64,000 bases of DNA from Methylobacterium thuringiense (GTDB lineage: Bacteria > Pseudomonadota > Alphaproteobacteria > Rhizobiales > Beijerinckiaceae), in contig NZ_BPRA01000009.1 of assembly GCF_022179645.1 (NCBI RefSeq), forward strand, positions 1-64,000, read 5' to 3'. Under the pieces are notes generated by a model. The model made no database searches and was not told where the DNA came from. It was given only the letters and a program-made list of their open reading frames with translations. Below are positions 24,515-33,122 of the stretch, in pieces. A program made the position numbers and the translations under genes. Position 1 is the stretch's first letter, and every line of letters begins with the position of its first letter.

Positions 24515-24841
24515 GCCTCGTGTCCCGTCTCGTACCCTGAAAGCGAAGAGGTATGCGCCCGGCCGCGATTCTCAACGCCGCCGCATCGCGGGCGCGGAGC
24601 CGCCGTGGGCCTCTCTCACGAAACGCCCGCTGCGGTGGCCAGAGGAAAGACCACCGCTCGTTGGGAGCCTTGTGAGCCGCACCGAGCGTGGCCCGCGCGA
24701 CACAGCGCCGGGAAACCGCGCATCGGCCAGAGCGTTACGACTTTTCGCGGACCCGTACGAGATGCAACCCGGAACGGGCGGGTCCAATTCGATACGATCG
24801 AGAGGCGCAGCCCGCGCGCCGGTCTCGACCGGGGAACCTCC
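24515..24841. other. Intergenic, 327 bp
   Basis: Divergent gap between the DUF6460 gene and the hydrolase gene. No convincing gene, hairpin or promoter box was seen. Overlapping open frames here show no codon bias of their own. The promoters of both flanking genes must lie in it. Confidence 0.5.
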
Positions 24842-25816
24842 ATGATCGATCACGCCTTGTTCGACCCGGCGACGATCGACCCGGAGACCCGGCGGATCAA
24901 CGCGGAGATCCGCGCCGACCAGGCCGCCCAGCCCGACCCGTGGTCGATGCCGATCGCCGAGGCGCGGGCGCTCCGGGCCAAGGGCTCGAAGGCGTTTCCG
25001 CTGCTGCCGCGCTCGTCGCGCGCCGAGACCATCACCATCGACGGGCCGGCCGGCCCGATCGACCTCCGGGTCATCCGCCCGCAGGGCAAGATGGCGGGCA
25101 GGGCGGTTGGCAAGCCGCGCGGCGCCTACCTGCACCTCCACAGCGGCGGCTGGGTATTCGGCGCCTCCGACGAGCAGGACCCCTGGTTGGAGCGCATCGC
25201 CGACACCTGCGGCTTCGTCTGCCTGTCGGTGGGCTACCGGCTCGCGCCCGAGCACCTCTATCCGGCCGCCCTCGAGGATTGCGAGGCGGCTGCGCTCTGG
25301 CTCGCCGGCCCCGGCAAGGCAGCGCTGAACGTCTCGGCGCTCACCATCGGCGGCGAGTCGGTCGGGGCGCATCTCGCGGTCTCGACGCTGCTGCGCCTGC
25401 GCGACCACCACAAGCAGCCCCGCGCCTTCCGCGGCGCCAACCTGAACTGCGGCTTCTTCGATCTCGGCCTGACGCCGAGCGTGCGCGCCTGGGGCGAGGA
25501 GCGCCTCGTCAACAACACCCGAGACCTGAAAACCTTCGCCGACGGCTTCTGCGGCGGCGAAGTCGACCGCCGCCAGCCCGACGTCTCGCCGCTCTACGCC
25601 GACCTCAAGGGCCTGCCGCCGGCGCTGTTCTCCGTCGGCACCTGCGACGCTCTCCTCGACGACACGCTCTACATGTCCGCTCGCTGGGCCGCGGCCGGCA
25701 ACGGCGGCCACACCGCGATCTATCCCGGCGGCTGCCACGTCTTCATCCGCCATCCGGGACCGCTCACCGAGCGGGCTCAGGAATTGAGCGAGCGGTTTTT
25801 GATGGCGCTGGCGTGA
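24842..25816 (+). CDS. HSL-family alpha/beta hydrolase (esterase)
   Basis: 324 residues from ATG 24842, with GGGGAA upstream. Oxyanion-hole motif LHLHSGGWVFG (near 98-108), nucleophile motif GGESVGAH (Ser near 175), the acidic residue in VGTCDALLDD and the late His in GGCHVFIRH complete the hormone-sensitive-lipase-type triad. Substrates are probably short acyl esters or lactones. Its end overlaps tail-to-tail a truncated MarR-type regulator gene; a remnant of a second, similar hydrolase lies just beyond. Confidence 0.85.
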   Translation: MIDHALFDPATIDPETRRINAEIRADQAAQPDPWSMPIAEARALRAKGSKAFPLLPRSSRAETITIDGPAGPIDLRVIRPQGKMAGRAVGKPRGAYLHLHSGGWVFGASDEQDPWLERIADTCGFVCLSVGYRLAPEHLYPAALEDCEAAALWLAGPGKAALNVSALTIGGESVGAHLAVSTLLRLRDHHKQPRAFRGANLNCGFFDLGLTPSVRAWGEERLVNNTRDLKTFADGFCGGEVDRRQPDVSPLYADLKGLPPALFSVGTCDALLDDTLYMSARWAAAGNGGHTAIYPGGCHVFIRHPGPLTERAQELSERFLMALA

Positions 25817-26018
25817 TCGCGTTTTCGACGACGTCGGGCATCGCCCGTCCGTAGGCCTTCAGGACCTGGAACACGTGCATGCCCGCCTCGATGTCGGCGG
25901 CGCTCACGTCCCCGAAGACCGTTTCCCGCAGTTGTCTCAGGTCGGCTTCGATCTGGACGTAGACCGCCTGACCGGCAGCGGTGAGGCTGAGCACCTTGGC
26001 GCGGCGGTCGGTCGGGTC
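25764..26018 (-). pseudogene. MarR-family regulator, 5'-truncated remnant
   Basis: The readable part starts abruptly at DPTDRRAKVLSLTAAGQAVYVQIEADLRQL, the wing strand and following helix of MarR proteins, and continues to the stop at 25764. The winged-helix N-terminus (about 90 residues) is missing: immediately upstream the DNA becomes the tail of a hydrolase gene on the other strand. No suitable start codon precedes the motif. The intact parent gene presumably regulated the neighbouring hydrolase. A weak product from GTG 25994 cannot be excluded but would not bind DNA. Confidence 0.75.
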
Positions 26019-26063
26019 ACCGAACGGGCGCAGGACTTGAGCGAGCGGTTCGCGCTGGCGTAA
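26016..26063 (+). pseudogene. C-terminal remnant of a second hydrolase gene
   Basis: Reads VTERAQDLSERFALA and stop, against LTERAQELSERFLMALA at the end of the intact hydrolase (25765-25816); the DNA is also close to identical apart from a six-base gap. Only the last 15 codons remain, fused directly to the marR fragment. Confidence 0.65.
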
Positions 26064-26217
26064 CGCGCCGCAACGCGCCAGCCCGCGCTACAACCGCTTA
26101 AATCTCAATGAAATCATGGATTTAATAAAAACAAAAATCTATTCTTTCGAAGACAATTAGTATCTTGTTAACTATACGATAGTCATAAATGTCGTGCGTT
26201 TCCCGAAAGGTTTGACC
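26064..26217 (+). promoter_or_regulatory. AT-rich leader/promoter region of the chemoreceptor gene
   Basis: The composition changes sharply: bases 26101-26160 contain 14 G/C of 60, against well over 60% GC in flanking genes. It includes A-runs and several AT-rich hexamers but no confident sigma-factor box. GAAAGG lies seven bases before the ATG at 26218 as ribosome-binding site. Confidence 0.45.
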
Positions 26218-27462
26218 ATGGCACTTCCGCGAATTCTTCAGGCGAAACCTCGTCCCGTCTCACCCGCAACCGTCCGCGCCATCGACTATGCAGCCGTGAT
26301 GGATTTCCTTCCCGTCAACGTGCTGCTGCTCGACCCGATTACCGCCGAGATCACCTACGCGAACCGCTACAGCGTCCAGACGCTCCAGGGATTGCGCGAG
26401 CATCTTCCCGCCACCGTCGATCCGATGGCGATGGTCGGATCGTCCATGGACGTGTTTCACAAGAACCCGGCCCATCAACGCGCGATCGTCGGCAACCCCG
26501 ATCGCCTGCCCTGGCGCACCAAGATCCGCCTCGGCCCGAAGACCCTCGATCTGCACGTCACGGCCGTCCGCTCCACGTCGGGGGACTATCTTGCCGCCCT
26601 GCTGACCTGGGCCGACGTCACCTCGCTGGCCGACGCCATCGGGCGCTTCGATTCCACGATGACGGCGGCCGTCGCCGAGGCCGAGCAGGCCACCAGCTCC
26701 ATGCGCAGCGCGGCCGACGCGGCCCTCGACACGACGCGCCAGACGGCGGGTTCGGCCTCGGCGGCGAGCGCCGGCGCCGCCGAAACCGTTGCGACGGTCC
26801 AGTCGGTCGCCGCCGCGGTGGAGGAGCTCAACGCCTCGAATGCCGAGATCATGCGGCAGATGAGCGCCAGCAACCGCGCCACCGGCGAGGCGGTCGAGGA
26901 AGCACGGCGCGCCCGCGAGCGGGTCCAGACCCTCTCGACGGCGTCCCACACCATCGGCGAAGTGGTCGGCATGATCAGCAAGATCGCCGCGCAGACCAAT
27001 CTTCTGGCGCTCAACGCCACCATCGAGGCGGCCCGGGCCGGCGAGGCCGGTCGCGGCTTCGCCGTGGTGGCCTCCGAGGTCAAGGCTCTGGCCGGGCAGA
27101 CCGCGAAGGCCACCGCCGACATCGCGCATCAGGTCGGCCTGATCCAGGACGCGACGAACCAGACCTCGGCCGTGATGGACCGGATCGGCACCGTGATCGA
27201 CGGCATCAACCAGACCGCGACCGCCGTCGCCGTCACCGCGGAAGAGCAGGCCGCGGCTGCAGGCGAGATCGGGCGGAGCGCGCGGATCGCCGCCGGCCTC
27301 ACGGCGAAGGTCGGCAGCAGCATCGAGGCCGTGGCGCTCACGGCGGCGCAATCCTCGCACTCGGCGGAAACCTCGCTGTCGGCCACCGATCGGATCGAGC
27401 GGCAGATGAACGACATCGTGGGTGCGGTCTCGGTGTTCCTGACGGAAGTCCGGAAGATCTGA
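26218..27462 (+). CDS. Soluble methyl-accepting chemotaxis protein with N-terminal PAS-like domain
   Basis: 414 residues and no transmembrane helix. Residues about 25-140 form a PAS-like sensor: [25 protein letters not shown], then [14 protein letters not shown] and [26 protein letters not shown]. The remainder is an MCP signalling coil with the hairpin tip [39 protein letters not shown] cytosolic receptor of this type senses an internal cue such as redox or a bound cofactor; none is identifiable. Probably feeds the che operon 14 kb upstream. The ATG at 26218 is preferred to 26194 because a ribosome-binding site precedes it. Confidence 0.88.
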   Translation: MALPRILQAKPRPVSPATVRAIDYAAVMDFLPVNVLLLDPITAEITYANRYSVQTLQGLREHLPATVDPMAMVGSSMDVFHKNPAHQRAIVGNPDRLPWRTKIRLGPKTLDLHVTAVRSTSGDYLAALLTWADVTSLADAIGRFDSTMTAAVAEAEQATSSMRSAADAALDTTRQTAGSASAASAGAAETVATVQSVAAAVEELNASNAEIMRQMSASNRATGEAVEEARRARERVQTLSTASHTIGEVVGMISKIAAQTNLLALNATIEAARAGEAGRGFAVVASEVKALAGQTAKATADIAHQVGLIQDATNQTSAVMDRIGTVIDGINQTATAVAVTAEEQAAAAGEIGRSARIAAGLTAKVGSSIEAVALTAAQSSHSAETSLSATDRIERQMNDIVGAVSVFLTEVRKI

Positions 27463-27508
27463 TAGCGTAGGCCGACACGCCTGTGCCGCATGCCCACGGC
27501 TGGAGAGC

Positions 27509-30169
27509 ATGCCGGGTCCGTCCACGTCCCCCAGCACGTCCACGACACGACGGCGCGTCGCGGCCGGCCCGCTGCCGCCCGCCTTCGCGGCGTGGTTCGC
27601 CGCCCGCGGCTGGGAGCCGCGGGCGCATCAGCTCGACTTGCTCGCCACCGCACGCGCCGGCCGCTCGGCCCTGCTCGTCGCCCCCACGGGCGCCGGCAAG
27701 ACGCTCGCCGGCTTCCTGCCGAGCCTCGTCGGCCTCTCCGAGGCGGGCCCTCGCAGGAAGCCGAGGCTGCACACGCTCTACGTCTCGCCGCTGAAGGCGC
27801 TGGCCGTCGACATCGCGCGCAATCTCGATGCGCCCGTCACCGGGATGGGCCTCGACATCCGTGTCGAGACCCGCACCGGCGACACCCCGGCCCACAAGCG
27901 CACCCGGCAGATCGCGAAACCGCCGGACATCCTGCTGACGACGCCCGAGCAGCTCTCGCTGCTGCTGGCGCACCGCGAGGCGGCGGAGTTGCTCGGCGGC
28001 CTCCGGCACATCGTGCTCGACGAGCTGCACGCCCTCGTCACCTCCAAGCGCGGCGACCTGCTCTCACTGGCTCTGGCCCGGCTGCACCGGCTGAGCCCGG
28101 AGGCGACCACGATCGGGCTCTCGGCGACGGTGCGCGAGCCAGACGCGCTGCGGCGCTATCTGGTGGCGCAGAGCGCCTCAGACGCGCTCTCCTCCCCCCT
28201 GTGGGGAGGCGTTGGAGGTGGGGGTGTTGCAGGCGGCACCACAACGCTCGATCCTGCACCACCCCCACCCCTGACCCCTCCCCACAGGGGGGAGGGGAAT
28301 GGCCCGGCCATGGCCGACCTCATCGTCGTGCAGGGCAGCGCCAAGGCCGACCTGCACATGCTCGATACCGGCCTGACCCTGCCGCTCGCCGGCCACACCG
28401 CCTGGCAGTCGATGCCGGCGATCTATCAGTTGATCCGCAAGCACCGCACGGTGCTTGTCTTCGTCAATACCCGGCTCCAGGCCGAATACACCTTCCAGGA
28501 GCTCTGGCGGCTCAACGACGACACACTGCCGATCGCGATCCATCACGGCTCCCTCGACGCCGCCCAGCGCCGCCGGGTCGAGGCGGCGATGGCGGCGGGC
28601 CAACTGCGCGCCATCGTCTGCACGGCGACGCTCGATCTCGGCATCGACTGGGGCGACGTCGACCTCGTCGTGAATATCGGTGCGCCGAAGGGCGCGAGCC
28701 GGATCATGCAGCGGATCGGCCGCGCCAACCACCGCATGGACGAGCCCTCGAAAGCCTATCTCGTGCCCGGCAACCGCTTCGAGATGCTCGAATGCCGCGC
28801 CGCCCTCGACGCTGTCGAGGAGGCCGCGCAGGACACGCCGGACGCGCGCCTCGGCGGCCTCGACGTGCTCGCCCAGCACGTCCTCGGCATGGCCTGCGCC
28901 GACGCCTTCGACCCGGTCGACCTCTACGACGAGATCGTCTCGGCCGCGCCCTACGAGGGGCTGACTTGGGAGGCCTTCGAAGGCGTCGTCGACTACGTCG
29001 CCACCGGCGGCTACGCGCTGCGTGCCTACGAGCGCTTCGCAAAAATTCTTCGCGGGACCGACGGGAAATGGCGGGTGCGCGATGCGCGCACGGCCCAGCA
29101 ATACCGCATGAATGTCGGCACCATCGTCGAATCGGCCCGCATCAAGGTCCGGATGACCCGGCATCTTCGCGGCAAACCCGGCACGGTGGTTCCGAAGTCT
29201 GGTCGCGTGCTCGGCGAGATCGAGGAAGAGTTCGGCGAGACGCTGACGGTGGGCGACACCTTCCTCTTCGCCGGCGAGATCCTGCGCTTCGAAGGGCTGG
29301 CGGAAGACGAATGCCTCGTCACCCGCGCCAAGGGCGCCGAGGACCCGGCGATCCCCTCCTATGCCGGCTCGAAATTCCCGCTCTCGACGTTTCTCGCCGC
29401 ACGGGTGCGGGCGATCATCGCCGACCCATTCGAATGGGACCGGCTGCCGCCGCAGCTCGCGAAGTATCTGCTGCAGCAGCGCAAGCACTCCGTCCTGCCG
29501 GGCGAGAAGGACCTGCTGGTCGAGACCTTTCCGCGCGGCAACCGCTTCTACCTCACCGCCTTCCCGTTCGAGGGCCGGCTCGCGCACCAGACCCTCGGGA
29601 TGCTGCTGACCCGCCGGCTGGAACGGGCCGGGCTGCGGCCGCTGGGCTTCGCCGCCAACGACTACGGCATCGCGATCTGGACGAGCCGGGACGTCAGCGA
29701 ACGCATCGCCATGGCGCCGGGCTTCACCGCGGCCCTGTTCGACGAGGACATGCTCGGCGACGACCTCGAAGCCTGGCTCGACGAATCCGCGATGATGAAG
29801 CGGACGTTTCGCCAATGCGCGGTCATCGCCGGCCTCATCGAACGCCGGTTCCCAGGTCAGAAAAAGACCGGACGGCAGGTCACGATCTCGACCGACCTGA
29901 TCTACGACGTACTGCGCAAGCACCAGCCGGATCACCTGCTGCTCACCGCGGCGCGGCAGGATGCGGCAACCGGACTCCTCGACGTGGCCCGCCTCGGCAT
30001 GATGCTGAGGCGCATCAAGGGGCGAATCACCCACAAGGCACTCGACCGCGTCTCGCCGCTCTCCGTGTCCGTCATGCTCGAGATCGGGCGCGAGCGGGTC
30101 TACGGGGAGGGGGCCGACGAGATTCTGGCCGAGGCCGAAGCGGAGCTTCTCGGAGAGGCTCTGGCGTGA
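27509..30169 (+). CDS. Lhr-type DEXH-box DNA helicase of the ligase-associated repair group
   Basis: 886 residues. Walker A APTGAGKT (near 58-65), DELH box (near 170), motif III GLSATVRE (near 203), C-terminal helicase motifs TATLDLGIDWGDVDLV and MQRIGRANHR (near 371-405), then a winged-helix/Lhr core and a long C-terminal domain. Followed by pdeM, the arrangement of the ligase-associated DNA-damage-response genes; no ATP-dependent ligase or exonuclease gene is nearby. Residues about 222-267 (SASDALSSPLW to GEGNGPA) are not helicase sequence: they are encoded by a palindromic repeat at 28191-28295 and lie in the linker between the two RecA domains. The reading frame is intact. Confidence 0.85.
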   Translation: MPGPSTSPSTSTTRRRVAAGPLPPAFAAWFAARGWEPRAHQLDLLATARAGRSALLVAPTGAGKTLAGFLPSLVGLSEAGPRRKPRLHTLYVSPLKALAVDIARNLDAPVTGMGLDIRVETRTGDTPAHKRTRQIAKPPDILLTTPEQLSLLLAHREAAELLGGLRHIVLDELHALVTSKRGDLLSLALARLHRLSPEATTIGLSATVREPDALRRYLVAQSASDALSSPLWGGVGGGGVAGGTTTLDPAPPPPLTPPHRGEGNGPAMADLIVVQGSAKADLHMLDTGLTLPLAGHTAWQSMPAIYQLIRKHRTVLVFVNTRLQAEYTFQELWRLNDDTLPIAIHHGSLDAAQRRRVEAAMAAGQLRAIVCTATLDLGIDWGDVDLVVNIGAPKGASRIMQRIGRANHRMDEPSKAYLVPGNRFEMLECRAALDAVEEAAQDTPDARLGGLDVLAQHVLGMACADAFDPVDLYDEIVSAAPYEGLTWEAFEGVVDYVATGGYALRAYERFAKILRGTDGKWRVRDARTAQQYRMNVGTIVESARIKVRMTRHLRGKPGTVVPKSGRVLGEIEEEFGETLTVGDTFLFAGEILRFEGLAEDECLVTRAKGAEDPAIPSYAGSKFPLSTFLAARVRAIIADPFEWDRLPPQLAKYLLQQRKHSVLPGEKDLLVETFPRGNRFYLTAFPFEGRLAHQTLGMLLTRRLERAGLRPLGFAANDYGIAIWTSRDVSERIAMAPGFTAALFDEDMLGDDLEAWLDESAMMKRTFRQCAVIAGLIERRFPGQKKTGRQVTISTDLIYDVLRKHQPDHLLLTAARQDAATGLLDVARLGMMLRRIKGRITHKALDRVSPLSVSVMLEIGRERVYGEGADEILAEAEAELLGEALA
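28191..28295. repeat. Palindromic repeat inserted in frame inside the helicase gene
   Basis: The outer arms form a perfect 19-bp inverted repeat (28191-28209 and 28277-28295; the core reads CTCCCCCCTGTGGGGAGG). Inner arms GGTGGGGGTGTTGCA and TGCACCACCCCCACC pair with one mismatch. The inner right arm is shared exactly with the intergenic element at 12326-12431. The element plus flanks add about 46 codons to the helicase without a stop or frameshift. Confidence 0.8.
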
Positions 30170-30264
30170 GCGGCGCGTCCCTGGCGTCGGCAGAGGACTG
30201 CCGTTGGATGTTGCTTTCGCATCACCTTTCTCCGCGGGCCAAAGGTCATGGCGCGGGGCGATGC

Positions 30265-30996
30265 ATGGATGAGGACGAAATCTTGGCGCTCGGCCTGAGA
30301 CTCGAAAAGACCACCAAGGCGGCGGGCCTGATGCTCGCCGGCGAAGCCCTCACCCTCGACCGCTCCGGGACGCTCTGGCTGGCGGCGCACCGCACCCTCG
30401 TCGTCTCCGACCTGCACCTGGAGAAGGGCTCGTCCTTCGCCGTGCGCTCGGGCCAGTTCCTGCCGCCCTACGACACCCGCGAGACCCTGGCCTGCCTGCA
30501 CGAGGTGATCTGCAGGCTCGATCCGGCCTGCGTCGTCGCGCTCGGCGATTCCTTCCACGATGCCCGCGGACCGGAGCGGCTGGAGCCGGGCGACCGCGCC
30601 ATGGTCGCCGCCCTCCAGGAGGGCCGCGACTGGATCTGGATCGCCGGGAACCACGACGCGAAGGTCAGCGAAGGCGTGGGCGGCCGCTATGCCGGGACCC
30701 TGGCGATCGGCGGCCTAACGCTGCGGCACGAGCCCGCGGCCGATGGGGGCGAAGGCGAGATCGCCGGCCATCTCCATCCCTGCGGCAAGGTCACCATGCG
30801 CGGCCGCTCCGTGCGCCGCCGCTGCTTCGTCACGGACGAACGCCGCCTCGTCATGCCGGCCTTCGGCGCCTTCACCGGTGGGCTCAACGTCCGCGCCGCG
30901 GCCTTCGAGCCGCTGTTTCCGAAGGGTTTTACGGCCCACCTCCTCGGCGACGGGCGGGTGTTCGCGATCGGCCGCAACATGCTGGGGAAGGATTAG
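30265..30996 (+). CDS. pdeM: Ligase-associated DNA damage response metallophosphoesterase PdeM
   Basis: 243 residues from ATG 30265. A more typical start would be Met23 (30331, MLAGEALTLDRSG), and a GTG overlapping the helicase stop is also in frame. Calcineurin-like phosphoesterase motifs are complete: VVSDLHLEKGSSF (DxH), ALGDSFHD (GD), IAGNHD (GNHD) and GHLHP (GHxH). In this family the enzyme works with the Lhr-type helicase on damaged DNA. It lies 95 bp after the helicase gene and is probably co-transcribed. Confidence 0.85.
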   Translation: MDEDEILALGLRLEKTTKAAGLMLAGEALTLDRSGTLWLAAHRTLVVSDLHLEKGSSFAVRSGQFLPPYDTRETLACLHEVICRLDPACVVALGDSFHDARGPERLEPGDRAMVAALQEGRDWIWIAGNHDAKVSEGVGGRYAGTLAIGGLTLRHEPAADGGEGEIAGHLHPCGKVTMRGRSVRRRCFVTDERRLVMPAFGAFTGGLNVRAAAFEPLFPKGFTAHLLGDGRVFAIGRNMLGKD

Positions 30997-31109
30997 ACCG
31001 CTCCCGGTCGATCCGCTCCCTCGGAACGTCCTTTGCCCGGATCACCGTCCGCTTCGCTGCAGGCGTCCAGGAAAGGGCCGTGGCATCGAACGGATCGATC
31101 GGAAGCGGT
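30997..31109. repeat. Intergenic element with 19-bp imperfect inverted ends
   Basis: ACCGCTCCCGGTCGATCCG (30997-31015) and, inverted, ACCGCTTCCGATCGATCCG (31091-31109) match at 17 of 19 positions and fill the whole gap between pdeM and the convergent monooxygenase gene. A similar arm (ATACCGCCTCCGGTCGATC) follows cheR. It may be a dispersed repeat acting as a 3'-end hairpin. Confidence 0.5.
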
Positions 31110-31110
31110 A

Positions 31111-32265
31111 TCACGCGTTCAGCTCGGCGAGCTGCACGGCGATCCTACGGCGGATGCCGGGACTGGTCCCGGCGGCCCGCAGGGCGAGGTTGCGCAGACC
31201 GGAGCTCAGCGGGCCGGTCAGTGAGGCGATGCGGGTCATCCGGTCCGTCATCCGCACCACGGCCTCGGCCACCGGCCGGCGTTCGCGCTCGTAGGCGTCG
31301 AGGGCGCCGGGCCGGCCGTCGCGGATCGTCTCGGCCAGCAGCTCCGCGAGCCTGAGGGCATCCTGGATACCGGTGTTCATGCCCTGGCCGCCGGCCGGGC
31401 TGTGGACATGGGCAGCGTCGCCCGCGAGCAGGAACGGTCCGTCGCGATAGCGGGCGGCGACGCCGTGGTGGACGCGGAAGCGCGACGACCAGATCAGCCG
31501 CTCGAACCGCGCGCCCTTCGGACCGCGTGCACGGGCGATGGCGTTGAGCGCGTCGAGGGACGGATGCTCCGGGGCCTCGTCGCAGGTCGCGACGATCCGC
31601 AGATGCCCCGGGCCGAAGGGCGCCGCCACCATCAGCCCGGCCGCGTCGAGATAGAGCGCGATCACGTCCGGCGGCAGCGGCCAGTGTCCCTCGACATCGC
31701 CGAGGATGAAGGACTGCGCGTAGGTGCCGTGCGCGAACGGGATCCTTGCAGCCTCGCGCACGGTGCTGTGGAAGCCGTCCGTGCCGATCACCCATCGGGC
31801 CCGCACGACGCGGACGGCGCCGTCGTCGCTGCGCACGGCGACGGTCGCGCCGACATCGCCCCGCTCGATTCCGACGACCTCGCTGCACCAGTTCACGGCC
31901 GCTCCGCCCTCGGCGAGCCGCTCCCGCAGGATCGCCTCGGTGCGGTCCTGCGGCACGATCAGGCCGTAGGGATAGGCGGTCTCCAAGCCGCCGAGATCGA
32001 TCGTCAGGAGGCGCTCGTCGCCCGCGCACAGGGCGAAGGTGGGAACGGGATTGCCGGCGGCGACGAGACGGGCGCTCACCCCGACCGTCTCCAGGCGCTC
32101 CAGCGTGCGGGCGTGGACGACGGCGGCGCGCGAGGTGTTCTGGCCCTCGGCGAGCCGATCGCAGAGGACGAACGGAACGCCCTTCACGGACAGGCCGATC
32201 GCCAGGGCGAGGCCGGCCGGGCCGGCTCCGCAGACGAAGACCTCGGTTTGCGTGGGAAGGGACAT
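31111..32265 (-). CDS. FAD-dependent monooxygenase (aromatic hydroxylase type)
   Basis: 384 residues. Dinucleotide-binding GxGxxG motif FVCGAGPAGLALAIGL at the N-terminus, the middle DG motif WVIGTDGFHSTVRE, and the second FAD motif LLAGDAAHVHSPAGGQGMNTGIQDALRL. This is the pHBH/PheA group of class A flavoprotein hydroxylases, which use NAD(P)H and O2 on aromatic or polyketide-like substrates. The shorter length (384 against about 500-600 for phenol hydroxylases) shows the absence of the C-terminal thioredoxin-like domain. Substrate unknown; convergent to pdeM, with no pathway neighbours. Confidence 0.8.
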   Translation of the reverse strand: MSLPTQTEVFVCGAGPAGLALAIGLSVKGVPFVLCDRLAEGQNTSRAAVVHARTLERLETVGVSARLVAAGNPVPTFALCAGDERLLTIDLGGLETAYPYGLIVPQDRTEAILRERLAEGGAAVNWCSEVVGIERGDVGATVAVRSDDGAVRVVRARWVIGTDGFHSTVREAARIPFAHGTYAQSFILGDVEGHWPLPPDVIALYLDAAGLMVAAPFGPGHLRIVATCDEAPEHPSLDALNAIARARGPKGARFERLIWSSRFRVHHGVAARYRDGPFLLAGDAAHVHSPAGGQGMNTGIQDALRLAELLAETIRDGRPGALDAYERERRPVAEAVVRMTDRMTRIASLTGPLSSGLRNLALRAAGTSPGIRRRIAVQLAELNA

Positions 32266-32322
32266 GATCGACCTCCGTTCGCGGCTTGCGAGACTAGCGG
32301 CGGAGTTCGGTGCGAGTCGATG

Positions 32323-32760
32323 TCAGGCCGCGATCAGCAGCGTCACGCCTGCGAGCCCCGACAGGATCAGGCGCAGCCGCCCCATCCAGACCGGCGTCAG
32401 CCCGCGCCGTGTCAGGTCCTGGTCGATGACGCCCCAGAGCAGCACGAGCCCGCCCAGCATCCGCAGATCCCACGGCGCGGGCGCGGCCAGCGCGGCCCAG
32501 GCGAGCAGCGAGGGGATCACCGCCAGGAGGTAGTCGGCATTGCCGGCGCCCCGCGCCGCGGCCGCGCCCCAGCGGATCCCGCCGAGGAAGGAGGCGATCA
32601 CGGCACCGTAGGCGGACAAGATCGTGCGCGGCGAAAGACCGATCGTACCCAGGCCGCCATCCGAACCGCTGACGGCGAGCGCCGCGAATCCGAGAAACGG
32701 AATGAGCCCGGCGATACCGAGCATGACGGCGCCCACCGGCACCGGGGTCAAGCGCGCCAT
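32323..32760 (-). CDS. DUF3429 inner-membrane protein
   Basis: 145 residues from ATG 32760, with GGGAG five bases upstream. Four to five membrane helices; the conserved ILSAYGAVIASFLGGIRWG is the DUF3429 signature, followed by VIPSLLAWAALAA and a C-terminal hydrophobic helix. Function unknown. 57 bp upstream of the monooxygenase gene on the same strand, so it may lead that transcript. Confidence 0.78.
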   Translation of the reverse strand: MARLTPVPVGAVMLGIAGLIPFLGFAALAVSGSDGGLGTIGLSPRTILSAYGAVIASFLGGIRWGAAAARGAGNADYLLAVIPSLLAWAALAAPAPWDLRMLGGLVLLWGVIDQDLTRRGLTPVWMGRLRLILSGLAGVTLLIAA

Positions 32761-33122
32761 GCGATCTCCCGGTCCAAGCAGTCGCGAGGTCCCGCTCTCG
32801 GTCGGCCCTGCCCACACATCACACGAATGGCCCTCGACGCCGATGTCGCGGAGGTCCTGCGCTACGAACCGTCAGCGACGCCTGAGACCCGCGCAGCAGA
32901 GCATCCTCATGGAGGCCGTATCGGAGAGGACGCTCTAAGTTATTGTAATACATCCGTTTTTTAAAAAACCAGTACCCCGGCTTCGGGCCGATGCCGTACC
33001 CGACTGCCGTTCGAAACCCGGCCGCGATCATGGATAGTACACGCGCAGAAACGGCCGGTTTCGGCAACCGGGGCGTTTGGGCGCAGAACCACGATCCTTC
33101 GGGATCGATGCGCCGCGCGGGA
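32761..33122. other. Intergenic, 362 bp, with AT patch and small palindrome
   Basis: No gene seen. It contains an AT-rich patch at 32936-32972 with the exact 14-bp palindrome GTTTTTTAAAAAAC (32957-32970). Beside it, minus-strand CCCG-AAGC-CGGG forms a short stem. Together these could end transcription of the long minus-strand gene that stops at 33123, but the stem is short and about ten bases from the T-run. Confidence 0.35.

Noticed and set aside
27463-27508. Alternative upstream start for the helicase in another frame (27490)
   Set aside because: The family N-terminus and Walker motif are in the frame from 27509; the other frame picks up pdeM only by chance.
32957-32970. GTTTTTTAAAAAAC as a definite Rho-independent terminator
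   Set aside because: The adjacent stem is only four bp and separated from the T-run by about ten bases.
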